Part shown: positions 13,326 to 24,844 of the stretch, one piece after another
Layout of the letters: each line of letters opens with the position of its first letter
Numbering within the stretch: position 1 is the stretch's first letter
Source of the DNA: Clavelina lepadiformis
Taxonomy: Eukaryota; Chordata; Ascidiacea; Aplousobranchia; Clavelinidae
Direction of reading: 5' to 3'
Length of the DNA stretch: 64,000 nt
Assembly (NCBI RefSeq): GCF_947623445.1
Contig: NC_135248.1
Span: forward strand, 4,526,977 to 4,590,976
Made by a program: the position numbers and the translations under genes
Notes under the pieces: generated by a model
The model's input: only the letters and a program-made list of their open reading frames with translations
What the model was told of the DNA's origin: nothing
The model's database searches: none

Positions 13326-16300
13326 ATGGAAGAAGCAATTATTAAACATCTGACAGGAGTTCTTCAATCTCAGATTGGTGACTGTCTTCCAGTCACTTCT
13401 TTGGGCAGCCACCTTAGTGACTTGGGTAAAAAGAAAAAAAATTATCTTAAGGTAAATTACTATACTTGGAATATGAATAGCTTGCTAGATTTCTGGGTTA
13501 AAGTACAAATACATACATTTTTTATGTTTATTATGGTACTTGTATTTTATGGTGTTTGTGGCAACAACGGCTTGAAATGAGTGTTCTTGTCTGGTTTTTT
13601 TTTTCAACATTTAATTTTTAAACATTGTTATACTGTTTCTGTTCATCTAACTGAACTGTGAATGTATTTGCAGAGGGTGGGATTCGAGAAGTTTTTAATT
13701 AAGCATCCAAATGCTTTTGCTATAATTGATGGAAATGTCTTGCCAGTTCAGAACCTTGGTGCTGCTTCAAATGCAGCGATTTCAAATCGAAGTTTTTCTC
13801 GAAATCAACCTCCACCATCGTCTACTTCTACATTTAAGCAGCCGTCTAAGGCTGCTGTCCAAGCTATTAGTGAGTCTATTGTTAGCATTTTTTTTTCTTT
13901 CTTAGCTTTTTTTCAATATATTTTTAATTATGCTAAAGTATCTTACAGACTAAACTATTATTTTATCTCTAATAAAACAGAAAACGACATTCTAAACTCA
14001 AAATCCTGTATGGTATGTTCTGACGATTTTGAGTTTTACGCTTTTGGCGTTTGTTTTCATCCAATATGCCACAAGTATGACTGGTTTATTTCAGTATTAT
14101 GATTATTATTGTAAATATTTATACATTATGTACAATCATATTTAATGTAAATGCCTCAATTGGTAATAGACGTGATATTTATGTAATAATATAGGCTACT
14201 GACCTTTGGTTAACATGCTTTGTAAAATGCCATTTTATTGATATCCTGAGCACAATCGTTATAGTGAGTAATCTGTTTAATGACATATTTACCTAACAAT
14301 CGCAGTGAGTAATATGATATTTTAAGCACCTTTTACCAACATAATACCAAGTCTGCTTTAGTGTGCAAATTATTTTTGAAGGTGTTCAACGAAGTTAAGA
14401 GTCCTTTGTGATGATAAACAATGCCCAACTTGTCGTATAGAGCTTAATGAGGTATTGCTACTGAAATAAGTATCATATAATTCTGTATCGATAATAATGA
14501 ATGGATAAATGTACATTATGTCATAAGGTTTTTCTACCTGTACTTTGGATAACCTTGTTTGACTCATGGTTAAGCAATATAACTCTAACATGATGCAATA
14601 CTGTAGAAATGGCAATAAAAATAGACATTAAGCATGTTAAACTAACAGGAAGCGTTTGATCTAGATGATGAAATAGGTCTTATTTGCATCTAGTAAATAT
14701 TGAATAGGCTTCCCAGGGGAAAACCCTTGGTTCTTTTCCAAGACAAAGATTTGTTTTTCTTTGAGCAAAACTAAAGTATTACTTATCTCTTGTATCATGA
14801 GACCTTTTGACAGGAAACTAATTTTCCCAGAAATATGAATGTTTTTGTTACAATACAGTAGAATAATAAGCTGAGTCTACTGTATCTCTTTTCCTATAAT
14901 GATGTTGATAATAATATAATTCATTTATTGTTATAGCAAGGTGGTATTTCTTAAAATTTAAACTTCATGCATCCTACTGTACAAACCCGCAATTAACAAC
15001 CACCCATATGACATTTAATATATGTGCACATATGTACACTAGTAGTGATAATATCTAGCCTTCGTTTTAAGTATTTGTGTATGTTTACTTTGAAATTTAG
15101 ATAAGCTGTATGCCATACTGTATCAATGAATTCTAATAATTTCTGGCAGTTGTTTTACTAAGTCATATTTTAAACTTATTTTTGTTGATTATTCATTTGT
15201 GCTGAGAATACATGTGCTTAAGCCTCATTTTATACATGTAAGTTACTTGTTAATATTATTATTATTAATATTGTTGTTGTTTGTACTGTAGGTGTTGTTT
15301 ACTCAACAGCTTCAGCCGATCGATGAACTAAACACAAAGAGCTATATCAAAGAACAAAAGTATGGTATTTTGTTAGAGAATCAGCAAATACGTACCATGT
15401 ATAGGTAAGTTGTGGGAAACATCTTGACATATGAGGGAAAGAGCAGTAACACAAGTGTAACTCAAAAGTTTTTTGTTTTTATTTTTGCTATTAATAAATT
15501 ATACATTATTTGCATATATATTGTAAACAAATACATGTATTTTTTTGCGGGTCAGTCACTCACTTATAACTCACTGATCAGTTAGATTTTCATTTATTTT
15601 TGTTGTAAGATAATAAGTTTGGATCAGTTGTTGTATCTTGTGGAACGAGATATCTTGAGATATTTGTGCCTTTTATAAAAATTATCTGAATAAGTAATAA
15701 AAGTTGTCTGTATCAACAATTACAGACTGTATACTGTTGTTTATTTAAACCAACCATAACTGAATTTTGAATATTTAAGGTAAACTAAACTTGAACATGC
15801 TTCATGGTGGTTATTTTCTAGGAAGTTACTCGAGCACAAATGTAGAATAAAAGGATGTGGTAAAAACTTTGAAGATTTTGATGACTTGAAGTCACATTTA
15901 CAACTAAAACATGGGGAATACTTTTGTAAGCTTTGTCTTAGGCAATGTAAGGTAAGCATTTCTTGATTGTTGAGTTGATACAGTACAATCACTAGTAACC
16001 ATGTAAATATTTCCTAACTACAATACTTTATAACTAATATATTACGACTAGTAACTTGATATCAAGATATTGTAAGTAGTAGTTAGAAATTGTTATATGT
16101 GTTTGCAGTTGTTCTAATATTCATTATGTTAGAAGTTGTTGTTTTTTTGCAGAAATTTACTCACGAGCGTATAACCTACTCGACTATTGAGCTAGAGAAG
16201 CATAAAAGTGAAGGTGATGATGGTGAAGGAAGTGCACACAAGGGTCATCCATTGTGCAAGTGAGTACGTTATTTAACTTTATGACACAAATAAAACAACT

Positions 16301-19300
16301 TTTTGACATCTCAACTCCATAACACACTGGGACTGGGACCTTATTTCTGGTTTGTTTAAAATGTGATAGTTACAGAAATATTTGAAGTCCGATCAATATT
16401 CTGTAATGAAATTAGGGAAAAATTTGCTGATCTTGGTCCGTCTTCTGCCTAAAAGCCCCAATATACAATGTTCTAAACTTGTAATAATGTGCTATAGGTT
16501 TTGTGATTGCCGATACTTGGATAATGATGAACTACTTCGCCATTTACAGCAGCATCACTGCTCCTGCCACTTATGTGATGATACTAACTATGTGTTTTAT
16601 GCGTAAGTACAAAGTTGGTAGTTACCATATAAAAGATTGTGTTCTTAATGAAATGTTATAGATGAGCAAAATTACAAATGGCCACCGTTGTCTTGTGAGA
16701 TGCTGAAAGTTGTCCTGAGGGCAGCTTTTGAGCTACCGAGTTTTTCCTGTGCCTTGAAGAAACAAATGATAAAAAATTATATTGCCTACTATCCCATTTT
16801 TTATATACTTTTGCATATTTTATCATTGTTAAGCTTTAAAATGCGTCATATAAACCCAGCATTAGTTTACTCTGGTCAGGTGACGTGTTTTACAACAACA
16901 AATAAAAAGTCACAAGTCTTTCCCATTTAAGTCCTTTGCATTTATGGGATTTTGTTAGTGCTCATATGAAAAACTCTTCTTCAGCCCACAGCCGTTTCAA
17001 TCATAAAATTAGTAATGGGCTGATTCCATAGTGTTGTTTCTTTTGCGAAGATTTTCACATGGTTTAATCTTTTCTTTTCTACTTATAACTACACCATTAC
17101 CAGCAGATATTAATTGCAAAAGTTTCTCGTTAAGGAAATTAATAATCCACTAAGACTTTTCGTTACAACAAAGTTAGACATTCCTGAGGTAGATGTTGTA
17201 CTCTATGCTATGTTTTTCGTTATTCTATAAACTGTTAAGGTGGTTCGTAATAAATAAGTTTTTAATTTTTTTATAGAACTCCTTTCAAAAATTTTCCAAA
17301 TGGTAAAAACGTAGTTTGTAAAATTTTATAGCAGTTCTATTTGTGTAAGTGGTGCTGCATTGCTAAGATCGCATGAAGCAAAATGTATAGGTTTGGTGAC
17401 ATTTTGCACTTTAAAAATGTATAAGTTCGGCACCAATGCAAATATTGTAATGAAATAAATTAACTGAAATGAAAACTACTTTGTATTGCATAATTAGTAG
17501 ATTAGTGTCATTGCAATACCATTTTATGAAAGGTTCTATTTCAAATTTCATTTTCTTTAAAACGTTTAACATCAACGATTTCTGTTATTTCTCTTAGAAC
17601 AGGTGTCACCAAACTTTTTTCACAAAGGACCAGATAATCATAAAAACTGACGATTGTGGGCCAAATTCCTGCTCTGTTCAATAGGCTACTTCTCAATAAG
17701 CTCATTTGTGATTCAGTGAGGCGGGCCGAACAAATTAATAATGCAGGCCGTAGTTTGGTGACTCCTGTAAAACATCCTTGTAAAAATCCAAAGTTAATGT
17801 TTAAAAACCACCTTAGACTACACTGTACATACTTCACTTACTTATATGTACCTTATATAATGATAGTGATATTAACGATTTATGGGATCATCATTATCAT
17901 CTGCACTTTGCTTGCCGTGAAGATTGCTGTCATGGAATCTTTAAAGCTGTTTTTAAAGCAGAAGAAGAATTAAAGGTATGAAATTGTTATATCATAATAA
18001 AAGGCTTTCACAAGATACCTTAAGAAATCCTAATACAAACTGAACAATGCTTTGGGAAAGCATTCAACTACATTTTTAAAACATGTTTGTTTTGGTTGTA
18101 TTATTATAGTAAAGTATGTGTGGAACATAAAACATAACAGTATAACATAACATACAATGCGACATGCATTAACTGTTTGTTGGTATAACTTTCAGACACA
18201 TGTCCAGAAAGAGCATTCTAGAGGAAAGGGTGCAAAAGTGGCACTGACATATGGAACTGCTAGTGGTGCTAGTGAGTAGTATAATGCAACACAAAACAAG
18301 CTACAGCGTGAATTGTAATGTTTTGTAGTTCGGAAGCTGTCATTGCGATTCGCCTAATTTTACACAACATTTTTACGTTGTTTCTTATGAGTGAAATATT
18401 TCTGTTCATTTTCATGGCTTATTTAAAAAAATCTATCAGTCTAAATGCCTATACGCAATTGAATTTACACTTTTAAATATTTGTACATTATTTGTACTCA
18501 ATATTTGCTAAAAGCAAAAAATTGAACAAAGCACTTTTGACAAGAAATAGCAATATAATAAAGATGATGCAAACAGTTGAAAAAACTTTATTTTAGTCTC
18601 AAAACCTATAGGAAAGATTTTCCATTGTTATCAAAGTTTATTAGTACCATGTAGCCTTCTTTTACAAAGAATGACTTGGCTTGTTGCATATGACAGGCTC
18701 ACAGCTTGGGACGCCCTCCAGGACATTGGAGATCTTGCGTAGCAATGTTTCCCCAATCAGACGTGGTGAAGAAGGCTTATCCTTTTATGGTAGGTTGATA
18801 TCACATTATTTAATAAGTTGTAGAAGTGTGAGCAAATCAGTTCGCGAGATTGTTCAGATGTCAAATGTATCTTTAGCATCTGTGCATATACTGTACAAAC
18901 ATGCATTTCACAGACTGGTTTAACATAATAGTTATTTAGTTAGAATATTTTTTGATGTTATACCATGTATTATATCACTGTTACCAATTCAAACACAAAC
19001 AAAGAGACAAACTTGTCATTAAGGTTTTTAGAGATGCATTTGTAGAATATTTTCTTAATTTTTAGGTTCTGTTCTGTACACGACTTCTTACTTTGGTTTT
19101 ATAAGAAGAAATGATGCTCCTTTCGATGAGTCTGAACATGTGTTTTTTAACACAGAATCATGTGATTTAAATCAAGATGATGATTTGTCTAGGCATTTTT
19201 CTCAGGGAGAGAGGTAGTTTTTATAAGTTTCGTTTCGTTGATCACTTCTAAAGTTATGCGCTAGAAATATCAGACATTTTATGCAGGGTCTATGGACGTG

Positions 19301-22300
19301 CCCTCCAGACCATCAACCACAGATCGAAATGGCGTGCTGTTTCAGTTACTAAACTAAGTGAAATGCAACATTCTGGATTTCCAGCACTCGGAACACATGC
19401 TTTGGCCGATCGTGTACGACATAATTCCGCCTGCTCAGACTTTACAACAAGTGGGATGAGTGACATGTAAGGATATAAAACATTTTGTTTTAATTTGTGT
19501 GGTTGGTTATAAGAAACTTAACCTACTGTTACCGTCATTCTGAGCCATGATATTGGCAAAGGCTGTTGACTTTTTCAATGTTTACAGCAGCCTACTTATA
19601 ACATTTATGTGGCTGTTTAACAAACGCTTAGACAATACAACTGTAGTTCTGTGCTGCTAACCTACTGTATGTACCCAAGCATAATTCACATTTTTTTTAC
19701 CATTAAAAACCGCATCGAGAACCTTGGTTGAAGATCATTTCTATAACTAGACGGCCTTAGTTTTTCCTCATCTCAATTTTTTATCTATTTTAAGTAGTGC
19801 AAATTCTAGCAGAGTTACCTCCTAGTAATTGTGGCCTCGGTTTTCGGACCACGGTCACTTGTTTTTCAGCTGAAATATTGAATTTTTATTATTAATTGAA
19901 CCACTTTCAAGTGTTTCTAGCAGAAGCACTCTCCACATGTTTTTGTTGTTGTAGTACAAGTATTAGTGAAGAAGCATTTCCTGCGCTTCCTGCAAGTATT
20001 AGTGAAGAAGCATTTCCTGCACTTCGTACTCAATATGAAGTGGTACAGAAACATACGGATAACGAAGAATCATCGACGTAAATACAACAATTTCCTACAA
20101 TAATCTTTTTATTTGCGATTTATCTATAGACTGTAACATAGACAAAAAAATTTGAATTTTTTGTAAGTTAATTAGTTACTAAATGATTTTTTATCTTTCT
20201 TGTATTGTATTCCGTTTTCTTGTTGAGTTAATAGCAGTTGTTGTTCAATTGTATTTGCAACATCTGCTTAGTGCTTACTATTTGTTCGATAAGTGATCGA
20301 GTAAATATCTATGTGATATTGATTGGTTATTGCAGCTTTTGCTGAAATTTTTGTTACATTTTTAACATTATCTGTAGAAATTGGAACATTGTAGTTGGAA
20401 AGAAAATGCCTTCTAATGGAATTAGCACACCCTTAAAAAATAAGAAAGTTGTTGAAAAGTCGAGTGAGGACAAAGCACAAGGTAATTATTGTAACATACA
20501 TTTGTTTTTTATACTGATTATCTTGGATGATAATTGCAATTGTTTTTGTTTCTTTTCTTTCTTTTAAACACTTTGGTTATTCATTTTAAGGTGTGGGCTG
20601 TGTTCATCACAATTTGCAGAAAATGTTTGGTTTTATAACGAAACAAAGCAATACATTTGAAGAAAATATCTACTTTGATAATAAAGCATATCAGCTTGGG
20701 ATGGGTTTAAGTACTAATGTTGACTTGACCCAAGAACTAAAAGTTGGTGAAAAGGTAAAACATCACATAAATACATATATTACATAAAATAATAATGCGG
20801 TAATAATAATAATTGTCATTAATAAATTAATATGAATAAATATTATCAAGTAAGAAAATTGTCATCTATTTAGCTTTGCTACATTCTTGAACCATCTGGT
20901 TCTGTGAAAAGAAACACCAAGTCCAAATACCGAGCTGTAAAAGTTTGGAAGTAAGTATAAACAATTTTCAATAAAAGTTGGGTTTCAGCTTTGCTTTATC
21001 CATCCATATCCTCAAAGCAGATGGTATGATCATTATCTGCAAGTGGTAGTAGTCTGTAAATCTTGAAATGATGTACAGTACTTTGCACGTTATATACCTT
21101 GTCGATGCAATATTACGATGTTGAAATTTCGGTATCATGTTTTTACTTAAGATTTAGCCGTGAAGACAATCTCGGAAAGTCTACTACCAACGGATATACT
21201 GTTAATGCCAATGATAGCTTGTTGAAAAAAGTGTCTACTTCAACAGCCGGCAAGACAAATGGTCAAAAGCCATTAACTCAAGGTTTTGCTTTGTGTGCAT
21301 ATGGGCTATGGCTAAATGTTACATAATAACATGTTACATATTTAAAACACAGTGACAAGGCTGCGTTATGACAATGTGCTAGTTATTACAAAGTCTTCAG
21401 TGGGTAATTTATCCTAGCTAATAAGTTAAACTCAATTCAAGAAATAACCATTTCCACTTCAGCAATTTTATGGACGAAATTAATGTAACATATGATATAC
21501 TTCAATAGAACATTGACAGAAGTTAGTTTTGTCTTGTATATCGCATCGTCAAAGAACTCTCTACAAACGTTTACGAACTACACAACCGATATAATCAACG
21601 ACAGTTCTTTGTAGGGCTTGGGACTTTGCATAGTGTTCAAGCCAAGTTTGGATTTATTACTATGGACGGTTTTTCAAAGTCTGAAGATAATGTTTACTTC
21701 CACATAACTGCCTACCAGGATGCCATGGGCAAGCATGAAGTAAAGGATCTTTCTACGGAACTTCGTGTTCGCGAAAGGGTAAGCGTTATCGTTCGTTCAA
21801 ACCACTGCATTTTCCAAGTCCAAAAGATGTTCGAGATATTGTTGGTATATTCGGACATCTAATCCACTGTTGCTTGAGTTGGGAAGGTCTCATTCACGTG
21901 CCGTTTACTTCAAAGCAATGCGTTCTTTTTGTTTTAATTTCAACAAGTAAGCAGAACTAATCAAACACATTTGCTGTTTAAACACATGAAGTGACCATGT
22001 AGGTTGATTTACTTGTGTCAAGACAAGTACAAAGTATGTGGCTATGCGTTGATTCTTAAGCTCATACCTTCAGTTGTAAAAAGCTATTACCTGTTGACAA
22101 AACGTATCTGAGCAGTAAAATCTGTCTAGTGACACGGAATATATGCATTTCCCTCATGCAAATGAAATAGTTTGTAGTTGTGAGAGCAAGTATGCTAATG
22201 GCTTTGGATCTCTTCGCTTACAATATTTATGCAGTTGTATATATTTTTTATATTCTGTTGTTCTAAATTCCGTTCAGTTTAACTTACGCTCTGATGAGTA

Positions 22301-24844
22301 ATGATTTGGTTGTTATCCTAAACTAGTCAGCAATTGTATAAATATAATATGTTTTTAACTACAATTGTTGTAGGAATTGCTACTTTTTAGTATTTCATCA
22401 TCATGTTTTATCCATTCAGATGGGATTCTTACTTGAAGACCCAAGTTTGGTAAAAAAGGATGCAACTTCGAAATACAGAGCTGCTTTAGTGTGGAAGTAA
22501 GTAGCATAGAACAATGGTTGAAAGCATACAAATGATTCATGAATTTTCTTTAATTAAACAGATAGGCATGTTCAAGCCTACATAAAGCAATTCTATTGTA
22601 TGGTATTTAAATAACGCAAGAAATAAAAAAAAAATAAAAAATAAAAACGGAAATAAATTTTTTTTAAAACAAACCTATTGAGTTTTCTCGCCAAATGGAA
22701 GCTGATTAAATTAACTTTCGCAAACAAGAAGCAACTTTTTTCGGTCCAGTTCAATAGCTTAACAAAATGCATGTAAACAACTAACGCTGGTTTAAAACTC
22801 ATTATCTCCATATTTTGGTTAAATCCAAGTGGAATTTCGTTGTCTATAGGACATAATTAGGCCATTTATCTCACATTATTATTAATGGGTTAACGTATTA
22901 CTTTATAGTTAGAAAGAGTATCTTGATTACGAACATATTCTATTGGCATTGTTGCTATATTGGCATACCTGTCAGGACATTGTAATCGAATCTTTTACAA
23001 GATTTAGGAAACAAAAACGCAGGTTTATTGATAGCAAAAGTGTTTATATCATTGTATAGTTTTGTTTTCATGGACATTAGCTATTAAATTTAGTAACTAC
23101 GGTTCACTTTGAAGTAATTTAATCCGTGTCTTCAACTTCAAATTAACGAGCTTCCACAGTTTCTAAAAAACGTTTATCAGCAGACGTTTTGCTTGAAATA
23201 TACTGCATTTCTGCACATTTGATAACATTCAATATTGTACAGTAAAATATAATTTATCCCTTCTATTTATTTTGTGTACAAGTCACAACCCTTAGTCTGA
23301 TCACGTTATGCTTGCTTTTTGTAGGCAGAATGAAAATCTTTGTGATATGTCATTCTCATCATCTAGTGCTGATATGTCCAGTCCAACTAAAGTTAATACC
23401 AACATCTTCACATCTACTGTAAAAGCTAAACAGCTTCCAGGTGATTCAAAGTTGCTTTTTTGCCAGAATGTTTGTTTTCTTTATCATTACGTCCAAGCAG
23501 TTTGAAATATTTTGGGTTGGTTGTTCTATAGTTTTGTTTCGCTTAGTGATTAAGGGTAGACGAATAGCAATAAACCATCTCTTGTCACATAAGTAATGAA
23601 CTAAATTTTATGATTCACAGCTAACTTGAAAAAACTTTTTAAAGTGTCTGACAAGAAATCATCAGAAGGCAAATAATTATATACGCAGCTGTAGAACTTG
23701 TAACAAACCAGTCGCGTCAACCTTCACTAAACTTAACGCAGTAAAAAATTAAGGCATTGTAAAATATTTTATCTTTATTCTTTATCATTTCTGTCTGATC
23801 TGCAACAATCGTCTTATTTAGGAGATGAAGTTTCCTTTTTTGAAAGCAGTCAGTCTGAAATGGACAGTTCTGAGCTACATAGCTTGAACTCGGAAGAAGG
23901 TTGGACTTCGTCGATCTATACAGTAATTTAACAATTCTAAAAACTTTCTGTAATAGCTGAATAATTTTACCATTTCTTCATGCAGCAGAACTTGCTGTTC
24001 CTGTCATTTTGAACGCGTCAAGTTCTTCCCCGCTTGACATGACCAACACAATCTTGGACATATTTCGCGTCGTGTTTGGTCAGTCCCACTGTCCTGCAGA
24101 GTCTTGTTTGATAACAATTAACCCTTTGTGGCGCTGGCTATTTAGAAAAAAAAGTGTTTTAATGTTTTAGGGACGTGTTGGGGAGTTAATCTTAAGGATT
24201 CACTTTTTGAACTTGATGAAGCTTTGGCGATTAATGATGTCCCAAATCTAAGCTACATTGCCTTCGTGCAATTCTTTATCAACAAGCCACCGAAAGTTTT
24301 GTAAGTACCAATACTGTGTTATCAACGCGTTAACTATATTTTACACACACCTTTAAAAAAACTGCAGATCTTAATAAGCACGGCATGTTTTAAATTGCAA
24401 AGGGTTTGTGTGACTGGTTTGTTGAAAAGAATAGGCTTATGTCATATTTTACATTCTAGCACAGTACAGCAACATGTTACTCTTGCTGGGGATGACGCCA
24501 CTACCACACCACGCCAGTGCTTTGAGCTGTCCACCGCTGGCCTCAATAAGATTGTCTCTACCGCCTTGAAAGCACACGGAAAGGCCAATAGCATCTCTGA
24601 GAATGTGCTGACTATCAACAACACAAACATGTATATTATGTACGTGTCCGTGTTTTCGATGTTTACGTGCGCCATCTTGTTTGAACGCTTTCTTCAATAC
24701 TTGAATAAAGAATGTTATACCGTATGCACTAATGTTATTGTCTGTTGTTAAGTTTCCATCACTGTAACATTTGTGTTCATATTTAGACTTAATCGTGACG
24801 AAAAGGATGAAATGAGGGAGATATCCCTGCACACAGGATTCTGA
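13326..24844 (+). CDS. ZNF598: ZNF598/Hel2-like RING and C2H2 protein fused to cold-shock-like domains
   Basis: Twenty-six exons, all phases matching, 1013 codons plus stop: 13326-13451, 13674-13869, 13981-14074, 14382-14451, 15292-15404, 15822-15951, 16153-16259, 16498-16602, 17867-17975, 18196-18271, 18697-18789, 19066-19213, 19287-19466, 19955-20077, 20378-20481, 20591-20754, 20874-20950, 21152-21282, 21615-21778, 22420-22496, 23325-23440, 23822-23899, 23986-24078, 24171-24300, 24460-24639, 24787-24844. Order: winged-helix-like region (about 1-70); RING (about 116-160, CMVC...HPICHKC...CPTC); C2H2-type fingers (about 200-375) including GHPLCKFCDCRYLDNDELLRH, the hallmark of ZNF598, the E3 ligase that ubiquitinates 40S proteins of collided ribosomes; FPAL motifs (about 475-545); three FGFI cold-shock-like domains (about 407-480, 592-672, 716-796); unknown C-terminal region (about 860-1013). 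The cold-shock part is not in the vertebrate protein as I know it. Start uncertain. Confidence 0.8.
17600..17767. mobile_element. hAT-like MITE in an intron of the ZNF598-like gene
   Basis: A 168-bp segment begins CAGGTGTCACCAAACT and ends AGTTTGGTGACTCCTG. The two ends are inverted repeats matching at 15 of 16 positions. CAG termini and the short size suit a non-autonomous hAT element. The 8-bp flanks (TCTTAGAA and TAAAACAT) are not a clear target duplication, so the copy is old. It lies between the exons at 16498-16602 and 17867-17975. Confidence 0.65.
19958..20029 (+). repeat. Two 36-bp tandem coding repeats (12 residues each)
   Basis: Two adjacent copies of a 36-base unit encode SISEEAFPALPA and SISEEAFPALRT. 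They lie in the exon at 19955-20077. A third, looser FPAL motif (SGFPALG) is in the preceding exon. Confidence 0.9.
23621..23676 (+). other. Possible alternative terminal exon of the ZNF598-like gene
   Basis: After an acceptor (GATTCACAG) the phase-1 frame continues as ANLKKLFKVSDKKSSEGK and meets TAA at 23674-23676. It cannot join the next exon in phase. Used, it would end the protein after the third cold-shock-like domain and remove the C-terminal region. It may instead be a chance acceptor, with 23325-23440 splicing straight to 23822. Confidence 0.35.

Noticed and set aside
13452-13580. Extension of the first ZNF598-like exon past 13451
   Set aside because: A GTAAAT donor at 13452 and the in-phase continuation at 13674 (RVGFEKFL) show it is intron read-through.
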